Virus record (IMG/VR): IMGVR_UViG_3300038548_000049
Coordinates: 1 to 37,075 of that record
Origin: a virus
Length of the DNA stretch: 37,075 bases
Direction: 5' to 3' (one strand)
Shown: piece after piece, positions 1 through 7,759 of the stretch
Numbering within the stretch: position 1 is the first letter of the stretch
Layout: each line of letters opens with the position of its first letter
Translations under genes and position numbers: made by a program
Notes under the pieces: generated by a model
What the model was told of the DNA's origin: nothing
The model's input: only the letters and a program-made list of their open reading frames with translations
Databases searched by the model: none

Positions 1-275
1 AGCCACAGGGCGGGCAACCGCAAGGCGGCTACGCTCCTCAAGGTCAGCCACAGGGTGGACAACCGCAAGGCGGCTACGCTCCTCAAGGTCAGACACAGGG
101 TGGACAACCGCAAGGCGGCTACGCTCCTCAAGGTCAGACACAGGGTGGACAACCGCAAGGCGGCTACGCGCCTCAAGGTCAGACACAGGGTGGACAACCG
201 CAAGGCGGCTACGCTCCTCAAGGCCAACCGCAAGGACAGCAACCGACGCAGGCGCAAGACTTCCTACCACAATAA
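1..275 (+). CDS. Single-stranded DNA-binding protein (DUF2815-like), C-terminal part
   Basis: This is the 3' end of the gene that starts at 36313 and runs off the right edge. From base 3 the reading frame encodes five copies of the 15-residue unit [15 protein letters not shown] (some copies start with T). A short tail ending DFLPQ and a TAA at 273-275 follow. The same unit, in the same frame, is found at the other end of the window, so the two pieces belong to one gene on a circular map. Joining base 37075 directly to base 1 gives CAG-AAG-CCA, not a clean repeat, so one or more bases or repeat units are probably missing at the junction. The tail is uncharged apart from one Asp and resembles the flexible glutamine/glycine/proline linkers of bacterial SSBs. 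Confidence 0.85.
   Translation, partial: PQGGQPQGGYAPQGQPQGGQPQGGYAPQGQTQGGQPQGGYAPQGQTQGGQPQGGYAPQGQTQGGQPQGGYAPQGQPQGQQPTQAQDFLPQ
3..227. repeat. 45-bp tandem repeat array, left part
   Basis: Five head-to-tail 45-bp units lie at 3-47, 48-92, 93-137, 138-182 and 183-227. They differ only at a few positions: CCA or ACA at the start, GGCGGG or GGTGGA near the start, one T-to-G change in unit 4, and a diverged end in unit 5. Every unit is an exact multiple of three and is translated as part of the SSB tail. Units 2 and 3 plus one base match the last two complete units at the right edge of the window. There are no unique spacers between units. Confidence 0.95.
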
Positions 276-294
276 GCGGTAACACACTACGCAG

Positions 295-316
295 GGCATT
301 CTCGCGAGTGCCTTTT
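295..316 (+). terminator. Terminator-like hairpin after the SSB gene
   Basis: GGCA at 295-298 pairs with TGCC at 309-312. An inner CTC/GAG pairing with a two-base bulge extends the stem, and TTTT (313-316) follows directly. It lies 19 bases after the SSB stop and 26 bases before the polymerase start. It could lower polymerase expression relative to SSB rather than stop transcription fully, since the stem is short. Confidence 0.45.
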
Positions 317-342
317 ATAATGTGAACTGATAAGGATCAAGT

Positions 343-2784
343 ATGTCTATTTACTACCACCCGCCCAGCGACACCTATTTTAGTAGTAACGAGGTGTGGG
401 TAGACGACTGCCAGCCCCGCGCGATCAGCGAGATACCCGCAGGCGTAACAATACCCGCAGGCATGGGGCTGTCTACCGTTATGCCTTCTATGGACTTCGA
501 AACCTTCAGCGCCGTAGGCTACGACATTGACCCTATGACGGGCAAAGTTAAAGGTAAAGGCGGCCAAGGCAAAGGCGGGCTACCTGTAGTCGGTACGCCT
601 GTTTACGCGGAGCATGAAAGCACCGAGGTACTGTGCCTCTACTATGATCTAAAAGACGGCCGAGGTGTCCGCGGTTGGACCCCCGGAACGCCCGAGCCTA
701 CCGACCTGATCGAACATATCCGCGCCGGCAAACCGATCGAAGCTTGGAACGTTACGTTTGAGTTTTGGATCTGGAATATGATATGCGTCCGCCGTTTGGG
801 CTGGCCTGTGCTCCGTCTCGATCAATGCTACTGTGCCATGGCTAAGTCTCGCCGTCACAGCCTACCCGGTGCGCTCGGTGGTTGTGCGAAAGTACTCGGC
901 ACCACGAACAAAGACCCCGAGGGTAATCGCCTGTTAAATAAGTTGAGCCGACCTGTCTCGGCCACTAAAAACCGTAAAGCGCCGCGCTGGACACAGTCGA
1001 CAGCATGGGACGACTACCTAAAACTTTACGCCTATTGTGGTCAAGACGTGGCGGCGGAAGACGCGGCGGCGGCTCTCATTCCCGATTTAACAGACTACGA
1101 GCGTAAAACGTGGTTAACCGATCAGAACATTAACGCCAGGGGCGTACTGGTCGAAGTAGAAAGCTTAGAGGCTTGTCTGCGTATCATGCGGGAAATGATA
1201 AAGCAATACACCCTAGAGATCTGCACGCTAACGGGTGGCGCTGTCGGCGGTGCGACTGAAGTCGCCAAGCTCACCGACTGGCTGCGCACACAACGCGTCT
1301 ACATGCCCGACATGACGGCCGACAGTGTTAAAGAAGCACTAGGCGGGGCGTTCGGCACGTTCCCCGATACGGCCGCACACCGGGCGCTAGAAATACGCAG
1401 CATACTAGCCGGCGCAAACATCAAGAAGCTACCCGCGCTTAAACTTCAGATTAACAGTGACGGGCGCCTGCGTAATCAGTATATGTATTGTGGTGCCGAT
1501 CGGACGGGTCGGTGGTCTGCCGGTGGCGTACAACTCCAAAACATAACCAGCAAAGGCCCTAAGTCGGCCATGTGTGAAAGCTGCGAGAAATATTTTAACC
1601 CAATAGGCGAAGGCTGCCCGCGTTGTGGTTCTCAAATGTGGCACAAGCTCAACGACTGGACGGTCGACGCCGTAGAACAAGCCCTAGAAGACATCAAACA
1701 TGGGCAACTCGCAGATATCGAGCTTATATGGGGCGACCCTTCTACCGTTCTTGCTGGTTGCTTGCGCGGCCTTTTCATAGCCAAAGAAGGCACCCGCTTT
1801 ATATGCTGCGACTTTTCAGCTATAGAAGCCGTAGCCGCCGCGTGCTTAGCTCGTTGCCAATGGCGGATCGACGTTTTCAACACTCACGGCAAAATATACG
1901 AAATGTCGGCCAGTAAGATCACCGGTACGCCTCTCGACGTATATTTCCAGTACAAGAAGGACAACGGGTTCGACCACCCGGACCGTAAGAAGATAGGCAA
2001 GATCGCAGAACTAGCGAGCGGGTACGGCGGTTGGGTCGGTGCGTGGAAGAACTTCGGCGCTGATATGTCGGACGACGAGATCAAACAACAGGTTTTAGCA
2101 TGGCGAGACGCTAGCCCGGAGATCGTCGAAATGTGGGGCGGACAGTTCAAGCACTGCGGCCCCGGCAAATGGGACTACCGCCCGGAACTGTTCGGTCTCG
2201 AAGGTATGGCGATTTTAGCAATACTTAACCCCGGCAAGTGCTACCACTATATCGACATATCGTACGCCGTGTTTAAAGACGTTCTATACTGCAGACTGCC
2301 TTCGGGGCGTTTCTTGACGTACCACCGCCCTAAACTGATCATGACTGAGGACAAACTCGGGCGGGACCACGAAACACAATATTACGACGGTCAACCCCAC
2401 AAAGTACGGATCTGCGATTGCTGGTCGATCACCTTTGAGGGTCACAACAGCAACGCGCAAAAAGGCCCCGTAGGCTGGCACGTCTTAGAGACGTACGGCG
2501 GTCGTTTATTCGAGAATGTGGTCCAAGCGGTAAGCGCAGACATACAGGCCGAAGCGTTGGTGCGATTAGAAGAAAACTACTACCCGGTAGTAATGCACAC
2601 CCACGACGAGGCAATAGGGGAAGTGCCTTACGTGTGGGACGAAATGGACGGCTACGACATGACGGGCACACCCCGGGGGTCGATCGATGAAATGGCCGCC
2701 ATAATGACTGAACGCCCGCATTGGGCTAGCTGGTGGCCCCTACGCGCTGCCGGTTGGGAACATTCGAGGTATCAAAAGGACTAA
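343..2784 (+). CDS. Family A DNA polymerase with 3'-5' exonuclease domain
   Basis: Replicative DNA polymerase of the phage, 813 residues. The N-terminal proofreading domain shows exo I (D51-F-E53), exo II (N136 to E140, Glu where Asp is usual) and exo III (Y231xxxD235). The polymerase domain shows motif A (DFSAIE, D490 and E495), motif B (K553 to Y561-G562) and motif C (HDE, 754-756). A zinc-ribbon-like segment with Cys 411, 414, 425 and 428 sits between the template-binding QLQN region and motif A, where E. coli Pol I has none. The start is the ATG with AAGGA seven bases upstream. Polymerases of this kind commonly travel with DUF2800 and DUF2815 genes, as here. The 5' nuclease domain of bacterial Pol I is absent. 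Confidence 0.95.
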   Translation: MSIYYHPPSDTYFSSNEVWVDDCQPRAISEIPAGVTIPAGMGLSTVMPSMDFETFSAVGYDIDPMTGKVKGKGGQGKGGLPVVGTPVYAEHESTEVLCLYYDLKDGRGVRGWTPGTPEPTDLIEHIRAGKPIEAWNVTFEFWIWNMICVRRLGWPVLRLDQCYCAMAKSRRHSLPGALGGCAKVLGTTNKDPEGNRLLNKLSRPVSATKNRKAPRWTQSTAWDDYLKLYAYCGQDVAAEDAAAALIPDLTDYERKTWLTDQNINARGVLVEVESLEACLRIMREMIKQYTLEICTLTGGAVGGATEVAKLTDWLRTQRVYMPDMTADSVKEALGGAFGTFPDTAAHRALEIRSILAGANIKKLPALKLQINSDGRLRNQYMYCGADRTGRWSAGGVQLQNITSKGPKSAMCESCEKYFNPIGEGCPRCGSQMWHKLNDWTVDAVEQALEDIKHGQLADIELIWGDPSTVLAGCLRGLFIAKEGTRFICCDFSAIEAVAAACLARCQWRIDVFNTHGKIYEMSASKITGTPLDVYFQYKKDNGFDHPDRKKIGKIAELASGYGGWVGAWKNFGADMSDDEIKQQVLAWRDASPEIVEMWGGQFKHCGPGKWDYRPELFGLEGMAILAILNPGKCYHYIDISYAVFKDVLYCRLPSGRFLTYHRPKLIMTEDKLGRDHETQYYDGQPHKVRICDCWSITFEGHNSNAQKGPVGWHVLETYGGRLFENVVQAVSADIQAEALVRLEENYYPVVMHTHDEAIGEVPYVWDEMDGYDMTGTPRGSIDEMAAIMTERPHWASWWPLRAAGWEHSRYQKD

Positions 2785-2790
2785 ACGACT

Positions 2791-2973
2791 ATGACCGAAT
2801 ACCGCCGTAAATACAAAGGCCAAACAATTTACAAATGTAAAGTTAACGGCTGTCTGCCGACCCCGTCGTGGGCCAAGTACTCCGCAATGTGTGCGCGTAT
2901 CGCCTGCGGCTCGGATCAATGTAAAGCCCACGGTAACGAGCAATGTGAACATAAGGTGAAAAAAGATGATTAA
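2791..2973 (+). CDS. Small cysteine-rich protein, unknown function
   Basis: 60 residues, starting six bases after the polymerase stop and preceded by an AAAGGA-like ribosome-binding site. It is basic at the N-terminus and has five cysteines (in KCKVNGC, MCARIACGSDQC and EQCEH contexts) plus two histidines, enough for a zinc-binding fold, though no known finger pattern fits exactly. It ends in a charged KVKKDD tail. It overlaps the next gene by eight bases, so the two are translationally coupled and belong to the replication operon. The function is not recognised; a DNA- or RNA-binding accessory factor is only a guess. Confidence 0.7.
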   Translation: MTEYRRKYKGQTIYKCKVNGCLPTPSWAKYSAMCARIACGSDQCKAHGNEQCEHKVKKDD

Positions 2974-3184
2974 ACAATGCACAGACCCCACTTTTCTAGG
3001 TACAGCCATTTACGCCACGGTAGGCGGTAAACTGTTTAAGCTCTCGCGCCTTGTGGCCGCGCGGGACAAGGAAGGGGCGGTCGAGTTTGAAACACTCAAC
3101 AGCCAGTACGCCGCGAGGTTTACAGACGAAGAAACACGGTGCGCATTCGTTGACACTTGCCGCACGATCGGGAGGCTGAGCTAA
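2966..3184 (+). CDS. Hypothetical 72-residue protein
   Basis: The start ATG overlaps the previous gene and is preceded by AAGGTGAAAAAAG. Its stop TAA shares one base with the ATG of the clamp-like gene (TAATG), which implies coupled translation of the set. The sequence is soluble-looking, with no membrane segment, signal peptide or known motif. It has charged stretches and ends in a TCRTIGRLS tail. The position between polymerase and clamp suggests a replication accessory role, inferred from context only. Confidence 0.7.
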   Translation: MIKQCTDPTFLGTAIYATVGGKLFKLSRLVAARDKEGAVEFETLNSQYAARFTDEETRCAFVDTCRTIGRLS

Positions 3185-3720
3185 TGACTAACCTAACTAA
3201 CATCTTCCGCGCTATGTTGACGGTAGCGCCTAAAAATAACGTTAAGTACTATTTAAACGCGGTACATGTCGAGCACCGCGGCGATAAATGCGTAATCGAA
3301 GCGACCGACGAAGCTATGGCGCTACGTGTGTCAGTGCCTACTTACTTCTTTAAAGGCGTACTGTCCGGCGTCGGTGACCAGATACTAATTAGGCGCGAGT
3401 CATTGGAGCAGGCAGTCGAAGAGGGCGACAACCCTAACGGCATGCTCCGCATTAACAGCCGTGTGCTGTTCCGTGGTAGAAACCTCGATCTAATGGAGGG
3501 TAACTTCCCGTTCTTAGATACGGCTAAACCACGGCCAGACGGCACGCACTCCGTACATGTCGACACCGACCGCTTAATGGTGTTGCTAGGCGCTATCAGC
3601 TTGTTACGTAAAGATTGTAAGCGTAACGTGTCGCGGCTAGGCGTGGGCGGCAACGTCGGATTAGCCGGCTTCGTTGACGACGTAGACTATGTGGCTTTTC
3701 TTGCACCCGCTAGCCGCTAG
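3184..3720 (+). CDS. Miniature DnaN-like sliding clamp (putative)
   Basis: 178 residues. By eye it follows E. coli DnaN from the middle domain onward. NNVKYYLNAVHVE (18-30) corresponds to the VRYYLNGMLFE segment, EATDEAMALR (39-48) to the VATDGHRLAV segment, and MEGNFPFLD (104-112) to the DGRFPDYRR signature. A half-length third-domain-like tail follows. A normal bacterial clamp is about 366 residues in three domains, so this is half size or less. The start used is the ATG at 3184, with GGGAGG upstream and a one-base overlap with the previous stop; an in-frame TTG 27 bases upstream is less likely. It probably tethers the phage polymerase encoded just upstream. The alternative is a clamp-domain protein that interferes with the host clamp. 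Fold assignment is fairly sure, role less so. Confidence 0.6.
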   Translation: MTNLTNIFRAMLTVAPKNNVKYYLNAVHVEHRGDKCVIEATDEAMALRVSVPTYFFKGVLSGVGDQILIRRESLEQAVEEGDNPNGMLRINSRVLFRGRNLDLMEGNFPFLDTAKPRPDGTHSVHVDTDRLMVLLGAISLLRKDCKRNVSRLGVGGNVGLAGFVDDVDYVAFLAPASR

Positions 3721-3771
3721 TGCTATCGTGTGCTTAAACCTCATACAAACGGACCACGGGCGACATGGCTA

Positions 3772-4143
3772 ATGTTATTCTTAAAAAGTTTAATGATTCT
3801 AATAGCTTTCGCCTTGGCCGTTGTTCTATGGATCGTGCAACATGACCCCCGAAGAGCATCAAGAAAAATTCAACGACCGAATACTAGCCGCGATCGAGAA
3901 ACTCACCGACACCGTAGCAGACTTAGAGAAACACACAGTAGCGGTGCAGGGGTTAGCCTCGACGGTAGCGGACCACGAAACGCGACTGAAGTCGATAGAA
4001 CAATCAATGGACTTTGTGAAGGGTGCGAAGGCGGTGTTTATTGCACTGATCATTGCTCTAATTATTGGGTCCGCGGCGACAGTGTGGCAAGTAGTGAAGG
4101 GCGATCCGGCAATGACCCACACGGACGCCGCCGCTATCATTAA
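3772..4143 (+). CDS. Possible small membrane protein overlapping the XhlA-like gene
   Basis: From ATG 3772 (or GTG 3730 in the same frame) the reading frame opens with a hydrophobic segment, FLKSLMILIAFALAVVLWIV, immediately followed by basic residues. It looks like a genuine transmembrane helix lying mostly before the next gene starts. The rest of the frame (to 4143) runs inside the XhlA-like gene in another frame and is Arg/Ser/His-rich, so its length may be accidental. No good ribosome-binding site is visible. A second candidate in the same gap is a 26-residue peptide from ATG 3765 that ends in an ATGA overlap with the gene at 3842. Holin or leader-peptide roles are speculative. Confidence 0.3.
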   Translation: MLFLKSLMILIAFALAVVLWIVQHDPRRASRKIQRPNTSRDRETHRHRSRLRETHSSGAGVSLDGSGPRNATEVDRTINGLCEGCEGGVYCTDHCSNYWVRGDSVASSEGRSGNDPHGRRRYH

Positions 4144-4174
4144 AGCAATTAAAGACTCTAAAACATCCCGTTAG
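3842..4174 (+). CDS. XhlA-like coiled-coil membrane protein, candidate holin component
   Basis: 110 residues from ATG 3842. An amphipathic coiled-coil-like N-terminal half (LTDTVADLEKHTVAVQ and onward, heptad-like) is followed by one membrane helix (about residues 62-81, with AVFIALIIALIIGSAATVW). A short hydrophilic tail rich in Ala and Lys closes the protein. This architecture is that of XhlA-type lysis proteins, which cooperate with endolysins in membrane disruption. It lies tail-to-tail with, and overlaps by 17 bases, the DUF1353-type gene, beyond which the endolysin is encoded on the other strand. A structural or spanin-like role is possible. It has no recognisable strong ribosome-binding site, so expression may depend on coupling to the short frames upstream. 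Confidence 0.55.
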   Translation: MTPEEHQEKFNDRILAAIEKLTDTVADLEKHTVAVQGLASTVADHETRLKSIEQSMDFVKGAKAVFIALIIALIIGSAATVWQVVKGDPAMTHTDAAAIIKAIKDSKTSR

Positions 4175-4568
4175 CGCGGGCTTTACCCCCGCCGAAAAAC
4201 CAAGTAGCCCAAAACCAAGTGTATTGGCGCACGTAGCGCCCTTCGTCTCTCATTATGTCCGTGAGGACGTGCGATGCTTGCCAGTTGCTACATTTCGCGC
4301 CACCTTCGAACGTGCCGTCGTTACATAGCTCGTCATGGAAGATCCAGCCGAAAGAGTTAATATCCTTCGCACTAGTCGCACCGTCGGACCGGTCGCCCTT
4401 CTCTACCCCGATCCACTTCGAATAGCGCAAGCTGTAATACGCTATGTTTTGCTTAACACGGTAGCCTAGCACTTTGCCGTCGTCGGCTTTGATCTTGTCG
4501 ACATAACCGAACACGCTCTCGCTTTTAACGTCGACAACGTGGTACGACTTCCCGTTTAAAACCTTCAC
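4158..4568 (-). CDS. DUF1353-like phage protein
   Basis: 136 residues, last gene of the leftward late operon. The central part SDGATSAKD followed by WIFHDELCNDG matches the DUF1353 pattern of a D-G-A-S/T stretch and a conserved His-Asp. DUF1353 proteins are common in phage lysis/tail-end regions; their biochemical role is not established, though the conserved His/Asp suggests a metal or hydrolytic site. The C-terminus carries a Trp/Phe-rich stretch (YTWFWATWFFGGG) that might insert into a membrane. It overlaps the endolysin stop by four bases (ATGA), so the two are co-translated, and it overlaps the convergent XhlA-like gene. Confidence 0.7.
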   Translation of the reverse strand: MKVLNGKSYHVVDVKSESVFGYVDKIKADDGKVLGYRVKQNIAYYSLRYSKWIGVEKGDRSDGATSAKDINSFGWIFHDELCNDGTFEGGAKCSNWQASHVLTDIMRDEGRYVRQYTWFWATWFFGGGKARANGMF

Positions 4569-5101
4569 AGGATCACCCTTTTGTTAAACCAACCATAGAT
4601 AAATGTTTCGTCTTTCTCCCGGCGCTCTGCTAGCTCAACGTAGAACGCGCCCTGCAGAACGTTAAGCATTTTAACCAGCGTCGACTCGTCACGGTGTTGT
4701 AAGTACGCTTGTAGCGCCCTTAGCGTTCGGCTTCCTATGATACCGTCGGCCGTCAAGTCGTCGTACAGCTCGCCTTTAAGGTTTAGCACGTTAAGCGACC
4801 GCTGTAGTATTTCGCCGGCTTTGTGTGGCCCGGTGTTGACCGCCGTGTCGACAACTTCAGCCGCTACGGGTTCCGATAACACAAGCAGGTGATCCGCGCC
4901 CACCGCATACCAAAAGATAGCCGCGTAGACCTCAAAGGCAAACGAGCGGGGTAAGCCCCGCATGTCGCCTTCGTAGCCGTAAAACCGCGCCATTTCTTCA
5001 GTAATACCGTATTTAGTCTTACCGCCGGAGTCGTCCGGGTTATCGACGAACCCGGCCTCCGCTTCGATCACTTCGTTAATAATGTCGTTTTTTAAAGACA
5101 T
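4565..5101 (-). CDS. Endolysin, glycosyl hydrolase family 108 type
   Basis: 178 residues. The N-terminal signature EAEAGFVDNPDDSGGKTKYGIT (residues 13-34) is that of GH108 (DUF847) peptidoglycan hydrolases, with E15 the likely catalytic acid. The C-terminal half (TADGIIGSRTLRALQAYL and after) looks like the peptidoglycan-binding domain usually fused to this family. There is no signal peptide or anchor, so release to the periplasm should need a holin. GGGGGT precedes the ATG at the right distance. It follows the tailspike in the late operon and is coupled to the DUF1353-like gene. Length is typical of the family. Confidence 0.88.
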   Translation of the reverse strand: MSLKNDIINEVIEAEAGFVDNPDDSGGKTKYGITEEMARFYGYEGDMRGLPRSFAFEVYAAIFWYAVGADHLLVLSEPVAAEVVDTAVNTGPHKAGEILQRSLNVLNLKGELYDDLTADGIIGSRTLRALQAYLQHRDESTLVKMLNVLQGAFYVELAERREKDETFIYGWFNKRVIL

Positions 5102-5141
5102 GTAGTACCCCCTGTTTGAGAAATGACTAAAAGGTTTTAGG

Positions 5142-6827
5142 TTAAGTGTTCAATCGTCTAACCGTTAGTGATACCTCGCCGCCTGACAGCGTAAAACCTT
5201 CGCCGTCAACAAAAGACACACCCACCCTTACGTTTGTTAACGTACCTAGTAAAATACTCTTGTAGTTCATATAGCCACTACCTACAAATTTATCCGCAGC
5301 TACCGACTTAATGAACGCCCGCCTTACAGAGGTAAAAGATCCGCCTTCTTCTAGTACTTCAATATCAAATATTAACGTTCCAGCAATAGACGGATCGCTT
5401 AACTCAATAATGTTTACTTCAACTTCGAACTCTCCCATTATTCTATTAGGTAAATTAGCGGCGGGCGTTATAGCAACGTCATTAAGGGTATTAAACTCCA
5501 AAAATTGCTTCGAGCCCGTAATTACTAACGACGTTACATTAGTATAGAACTGACTTTCTCTACCGCCTTTAAGTGTTCTAAATGAACACCCTCTAGCGAC
5601 CGCTTTAGAGTCAGCCGTTACCGGCCCCCAACTTGAGGGCTCATTTATTGCTAATATCTGAACACCGGATGGTTCTCTTAGTCCTACCGCTCTAACACTA
5701 TTCTTATTCCATTCTTGATACATAGTTCCTGTACAGCCTTTTTCAGCATACAAGCCCCAAAAGTTACGTTCTGACACGCAATTTATAAACTGTAACGCTG
5801 CGCATCGTATATTAAAGAACCCTTTACCGTACCCTGTTGCAGCTACGTTCTCACAAGTGACAGTTGTAGCGTCCCTATCATCAAATCCGAAACATATACC
5901 CCACGAATCATCTTCAACATAGTTCTGTATATCAAAGATGTCCCTTACTATGATACCGAAAAGATTTAGATTCTTAAAGGTACATTCAAAAAACGGACAT
6001 CTACCGTCAACTCCGTGCATGAAGCCAATAACAACAACATTGTGTATATTCAAAAATCTTACCGAGCCTGTGGTATTTGCTTGTATCCCAAAAGTGAGTG
6101 CCGCGTCAGGGAAAATATTGTCTGACTTTATGGTTAGGTTTTCTATCTCCATACCTGTAACTGAATTAGCACCTGTCGGAAGTCTTAACCCGTTTATACC
6201 GACAGCAAAATCAATGATGCATTTCTCACGAAGAAATACGCCTTTAATAGCCGACTGGTTTAATATATCTAAAGTTTGCGAAGAGAAGTGCGTACCGTCA
6301 GAAGGTATGAAGGTTTTCTTTTCCGACTGCGACAATTGAACACCACGGTTAAGTACGGCATGATCATCAGTTCCGCCTTGGTTGCCGTCACCATCAACGG
6401 CCGCACCTAGTTGTTTAGATGTAAAGCTAACACCGGTAGCGTCAAAATCAAAACTAATACTTTGGTCTACTAAGGGACTGGCGATAATGTCCATATTGTT
6501 ACTTGTGCCAGTGCCAGTTATTTTTTTATAAGTTGCACCACCGCCATTACCGAGTAGAAACTCCTTGGTAATAATTGTTTTACCGTCTGGGAATTCAAAG
6601 GGGAAGCCTTTAAAGTCTTGTACTGTCTTAAATATATAAGGAACGGTAACATCATCAATTGAAGGCGTTAGGGCTAGCGCGTCCAAATACGCCGCCAAGT
6701 CGTTATAGTCTGCCGCTAACGGTGCCTGGTAGTTAAGCCAATCATCAGCATTGTTAGCAAAATCATTGGCTGATTGATTTCTGTTTGGCGTTGTGCCGCT
6801 GAAAAGGGGTATTAGTGGCGCGCTCAT
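5142..6827 (-). CDS. Tailspike / receptor-binding protein with beta-helix
   Basis: 561 residues. The first 65 or so residues (SGTTPNRNQSANDFANNADDWLNYQ) look like a virion-anchoring head. There follows a region with the AVDGDGNQGGTDDHAVLN pattern typical of the start of pectate-lyase-like tailspikes (the usual form is G-D-G-x-T-D-D-T). From about 200 to 400 short, regularly spaced strands (for example VTGMEIENLTIKS, FECTFKNLNLFG) suggest a right-handed beta-helix, with a beta-rich C-terminal domain. It probably binds, and may cut, host surface polysaccharide. The base composition is clearly richer in A/T than its neighbours, consistent with exchange of host-range genes. The start overlaps the upstream stop by ATGA, with AAGGA upstream. 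Confidence 0.8.
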   Translation of the reverse strand: MSAPLIPLFSGTTPNRNQSANDFANNADDWLNYQAPLAADYNDLAAYLDALALTPSIDDVTVPYIFKTVQDFKGFPFEFPDGKTIITKEFLLGNGGGATYKKITGTGTSNNMDIIASPLVDQSISFDFDATGVSFTSKQLGAAVDGDGNQGGTDDHAVLNRGVQLSQSEKKTFIPSDGTHFSSQTLDILNQSAIKGVFLREKCIIDFAVGINGLRLPTGANSVTGMEIENLTIKSDNIFPDAALTFGIQANTTGSVRFLNIHNVVVIGFMHGVDGRCPFFECTFKNLNLFGIIVRDIFDIQNYVEDDSWGICFGFDDRDATTVTCENVAATGYGKGFFNIRCAALQFINCVSERNFWGLYAEKGCTGTMYQEWNKNSVRAVGLREPSGVQILAINEPSSWGPVTADSKAVARGCSFRTLKGGRESQFYTNVTSLVITGSKQFLEFNTLNDVAITPAANLPNRIMGEFEVEVNIIELSDPSIAGTLIFDIEVLEEGGSFTSVRRAFIKSVAADKFVGSGYMNYKSILLGTLTNVRVGVSFVDGEGFTLSGGEVSLTVRRLNT

Positions 6828-7741
6828 TGTGATAGTCCTTCTACGGTTATAGTTGCATCCGTTATCGTTGGCGTTGATATATTATTTTGATAATCCCTAT
6901 AGTACCCGAAAACGAGCGTCGGGTCATTCGTGCCGTCGTCGCCGACCCACACGCTAGGTATTGTCGTCAGTAATGATAGCTGGTTAAACACGTAGTTAAC
7001 TTTTTCTTTTGCTATAGTCACATCGAAGGAAACAAGTTTACTGGTACGGCCGGGGGTGATCACTATGTTCCCAAAGTCGTCAAGCTCTTTTTTAGAAAAA
7101 TCAAGGAGCTGTACAGACGTCCCGTAGTTGGCGACGCCTAAGACTATTACGCTACCAAAAATAAGACTACCCACCCCTATGTCGCCCCCGTCGAAGGTTA
7201 CTTTTACTGTTGCGGACGGGTACGTAGGCAAGTCAAGGAGGGCAAATTCAGAGGCTCTTTCTATTGGCGAAAAGTAGTAATAGTACCAGTCTGCGACCTG
7301 TGAATTGTCCACCAAGTCCAAGTCATTGTCGTACACAACGCCCGCCGAGGGGTCTGTCATTGTGACATTAATCGCGCCGACGCCTTCAATACTGAAACCC
7401 GCTACGGAGTTCACTATTCCCGCGGGGGTCACTTCGGTAATTAACTGCGTTGATATCCGAGATTTAGTGCTATTTAAGTTATCAAACAGAGCCCACTTAT
7501 TAGTGGGGGCGACATTGACCCACGTAGGCGGGTCAGCCAAGACGCCCACTTCGGGATCGTCCGTCGTGCTAGGGATCGCCGTAACTTCGTAAACGCGGTG
7601 CGTTGAAGACTTTATACGCTGATCGCCGGTGTTGAACGATCCCGCGATCCATTCGACCTCACCTACCGAAGCGTCAGGCTCGGGTATTGACGACGAGGTG
7701 AACTTCGCGTCAGTAACGACTATGGGTCTAACTACTCGCAA
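6824..7741 (-). CDS. Tail protein following the tape measure (putative distal tail/baseplate)
   Basis: 305 residues, start TTG at 7739-7741 with GGGGAAG just upstream. The sequence is beta-rich and acidic, with a segment at about 35-85 (FNTGDQRIKSSTHRVYEVTA, then WVNVAPTNKWALFD) resembling the modules in phage tail proteins that attach carbohydrate-binding or fibre domains. No catalytic motif is seen. It sits between tape measure and tailspike, the place where distal tail or fibre-attachment proteins are encoded, and shares ATGA with the tailspike start. The exact structural role is inferred from position. Confidence 0.6.
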   Translation of the reverse strand: MRVVRPIVVTDAKFTSSSIPEPDASVGEVEWIAGSFNTGDQRIKSSTHRVYEVTAIPSTTDDPEVGVLADPPTWVNVAPTNKWALFDNLNSTKSRISTQLITEVTPAGIVNSVAGFSIEGVGAINVTMTDPSAGVVYDNDLDLVDNSQVADWYYYYFSPIERASEFALLDLPTYPSATVKVTFDGGDIGVGSLIFGSVIVLGVANYGTSVQLLDFSKKELDDFGNIVITPGRTSKLVSFDVTIAKEKVNYVFNQLSLLTTIPSVWVGDDGTNDPTLVFGYYRDYQNNISTPTITDATITVEGLSQ

Positions 7742-7759
7742 GATACTTCCCCTTTAATA

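Noticed and set aside
55-282. Plus-strand open frame with repeated Arg/Lys-rich units at the left end
   Set aside because: It is the 45-bp repeat read in another frame; the SSB frame continues from the right edge and ends at 275 with sensible codons.
316-321. TATAAT as a polymerase gene promoter
   Set aside because: No acceptable -35 at 16-18 bases and it overlaps the U-run of the terminator-like hairpin.
4172-4196. GCGGG/CCCGC hairpin between converging genes as terminator
   Set aside because: Stem is short and no T-run follows on either strand in the right place; it also lies within the DUF1353-like gene.
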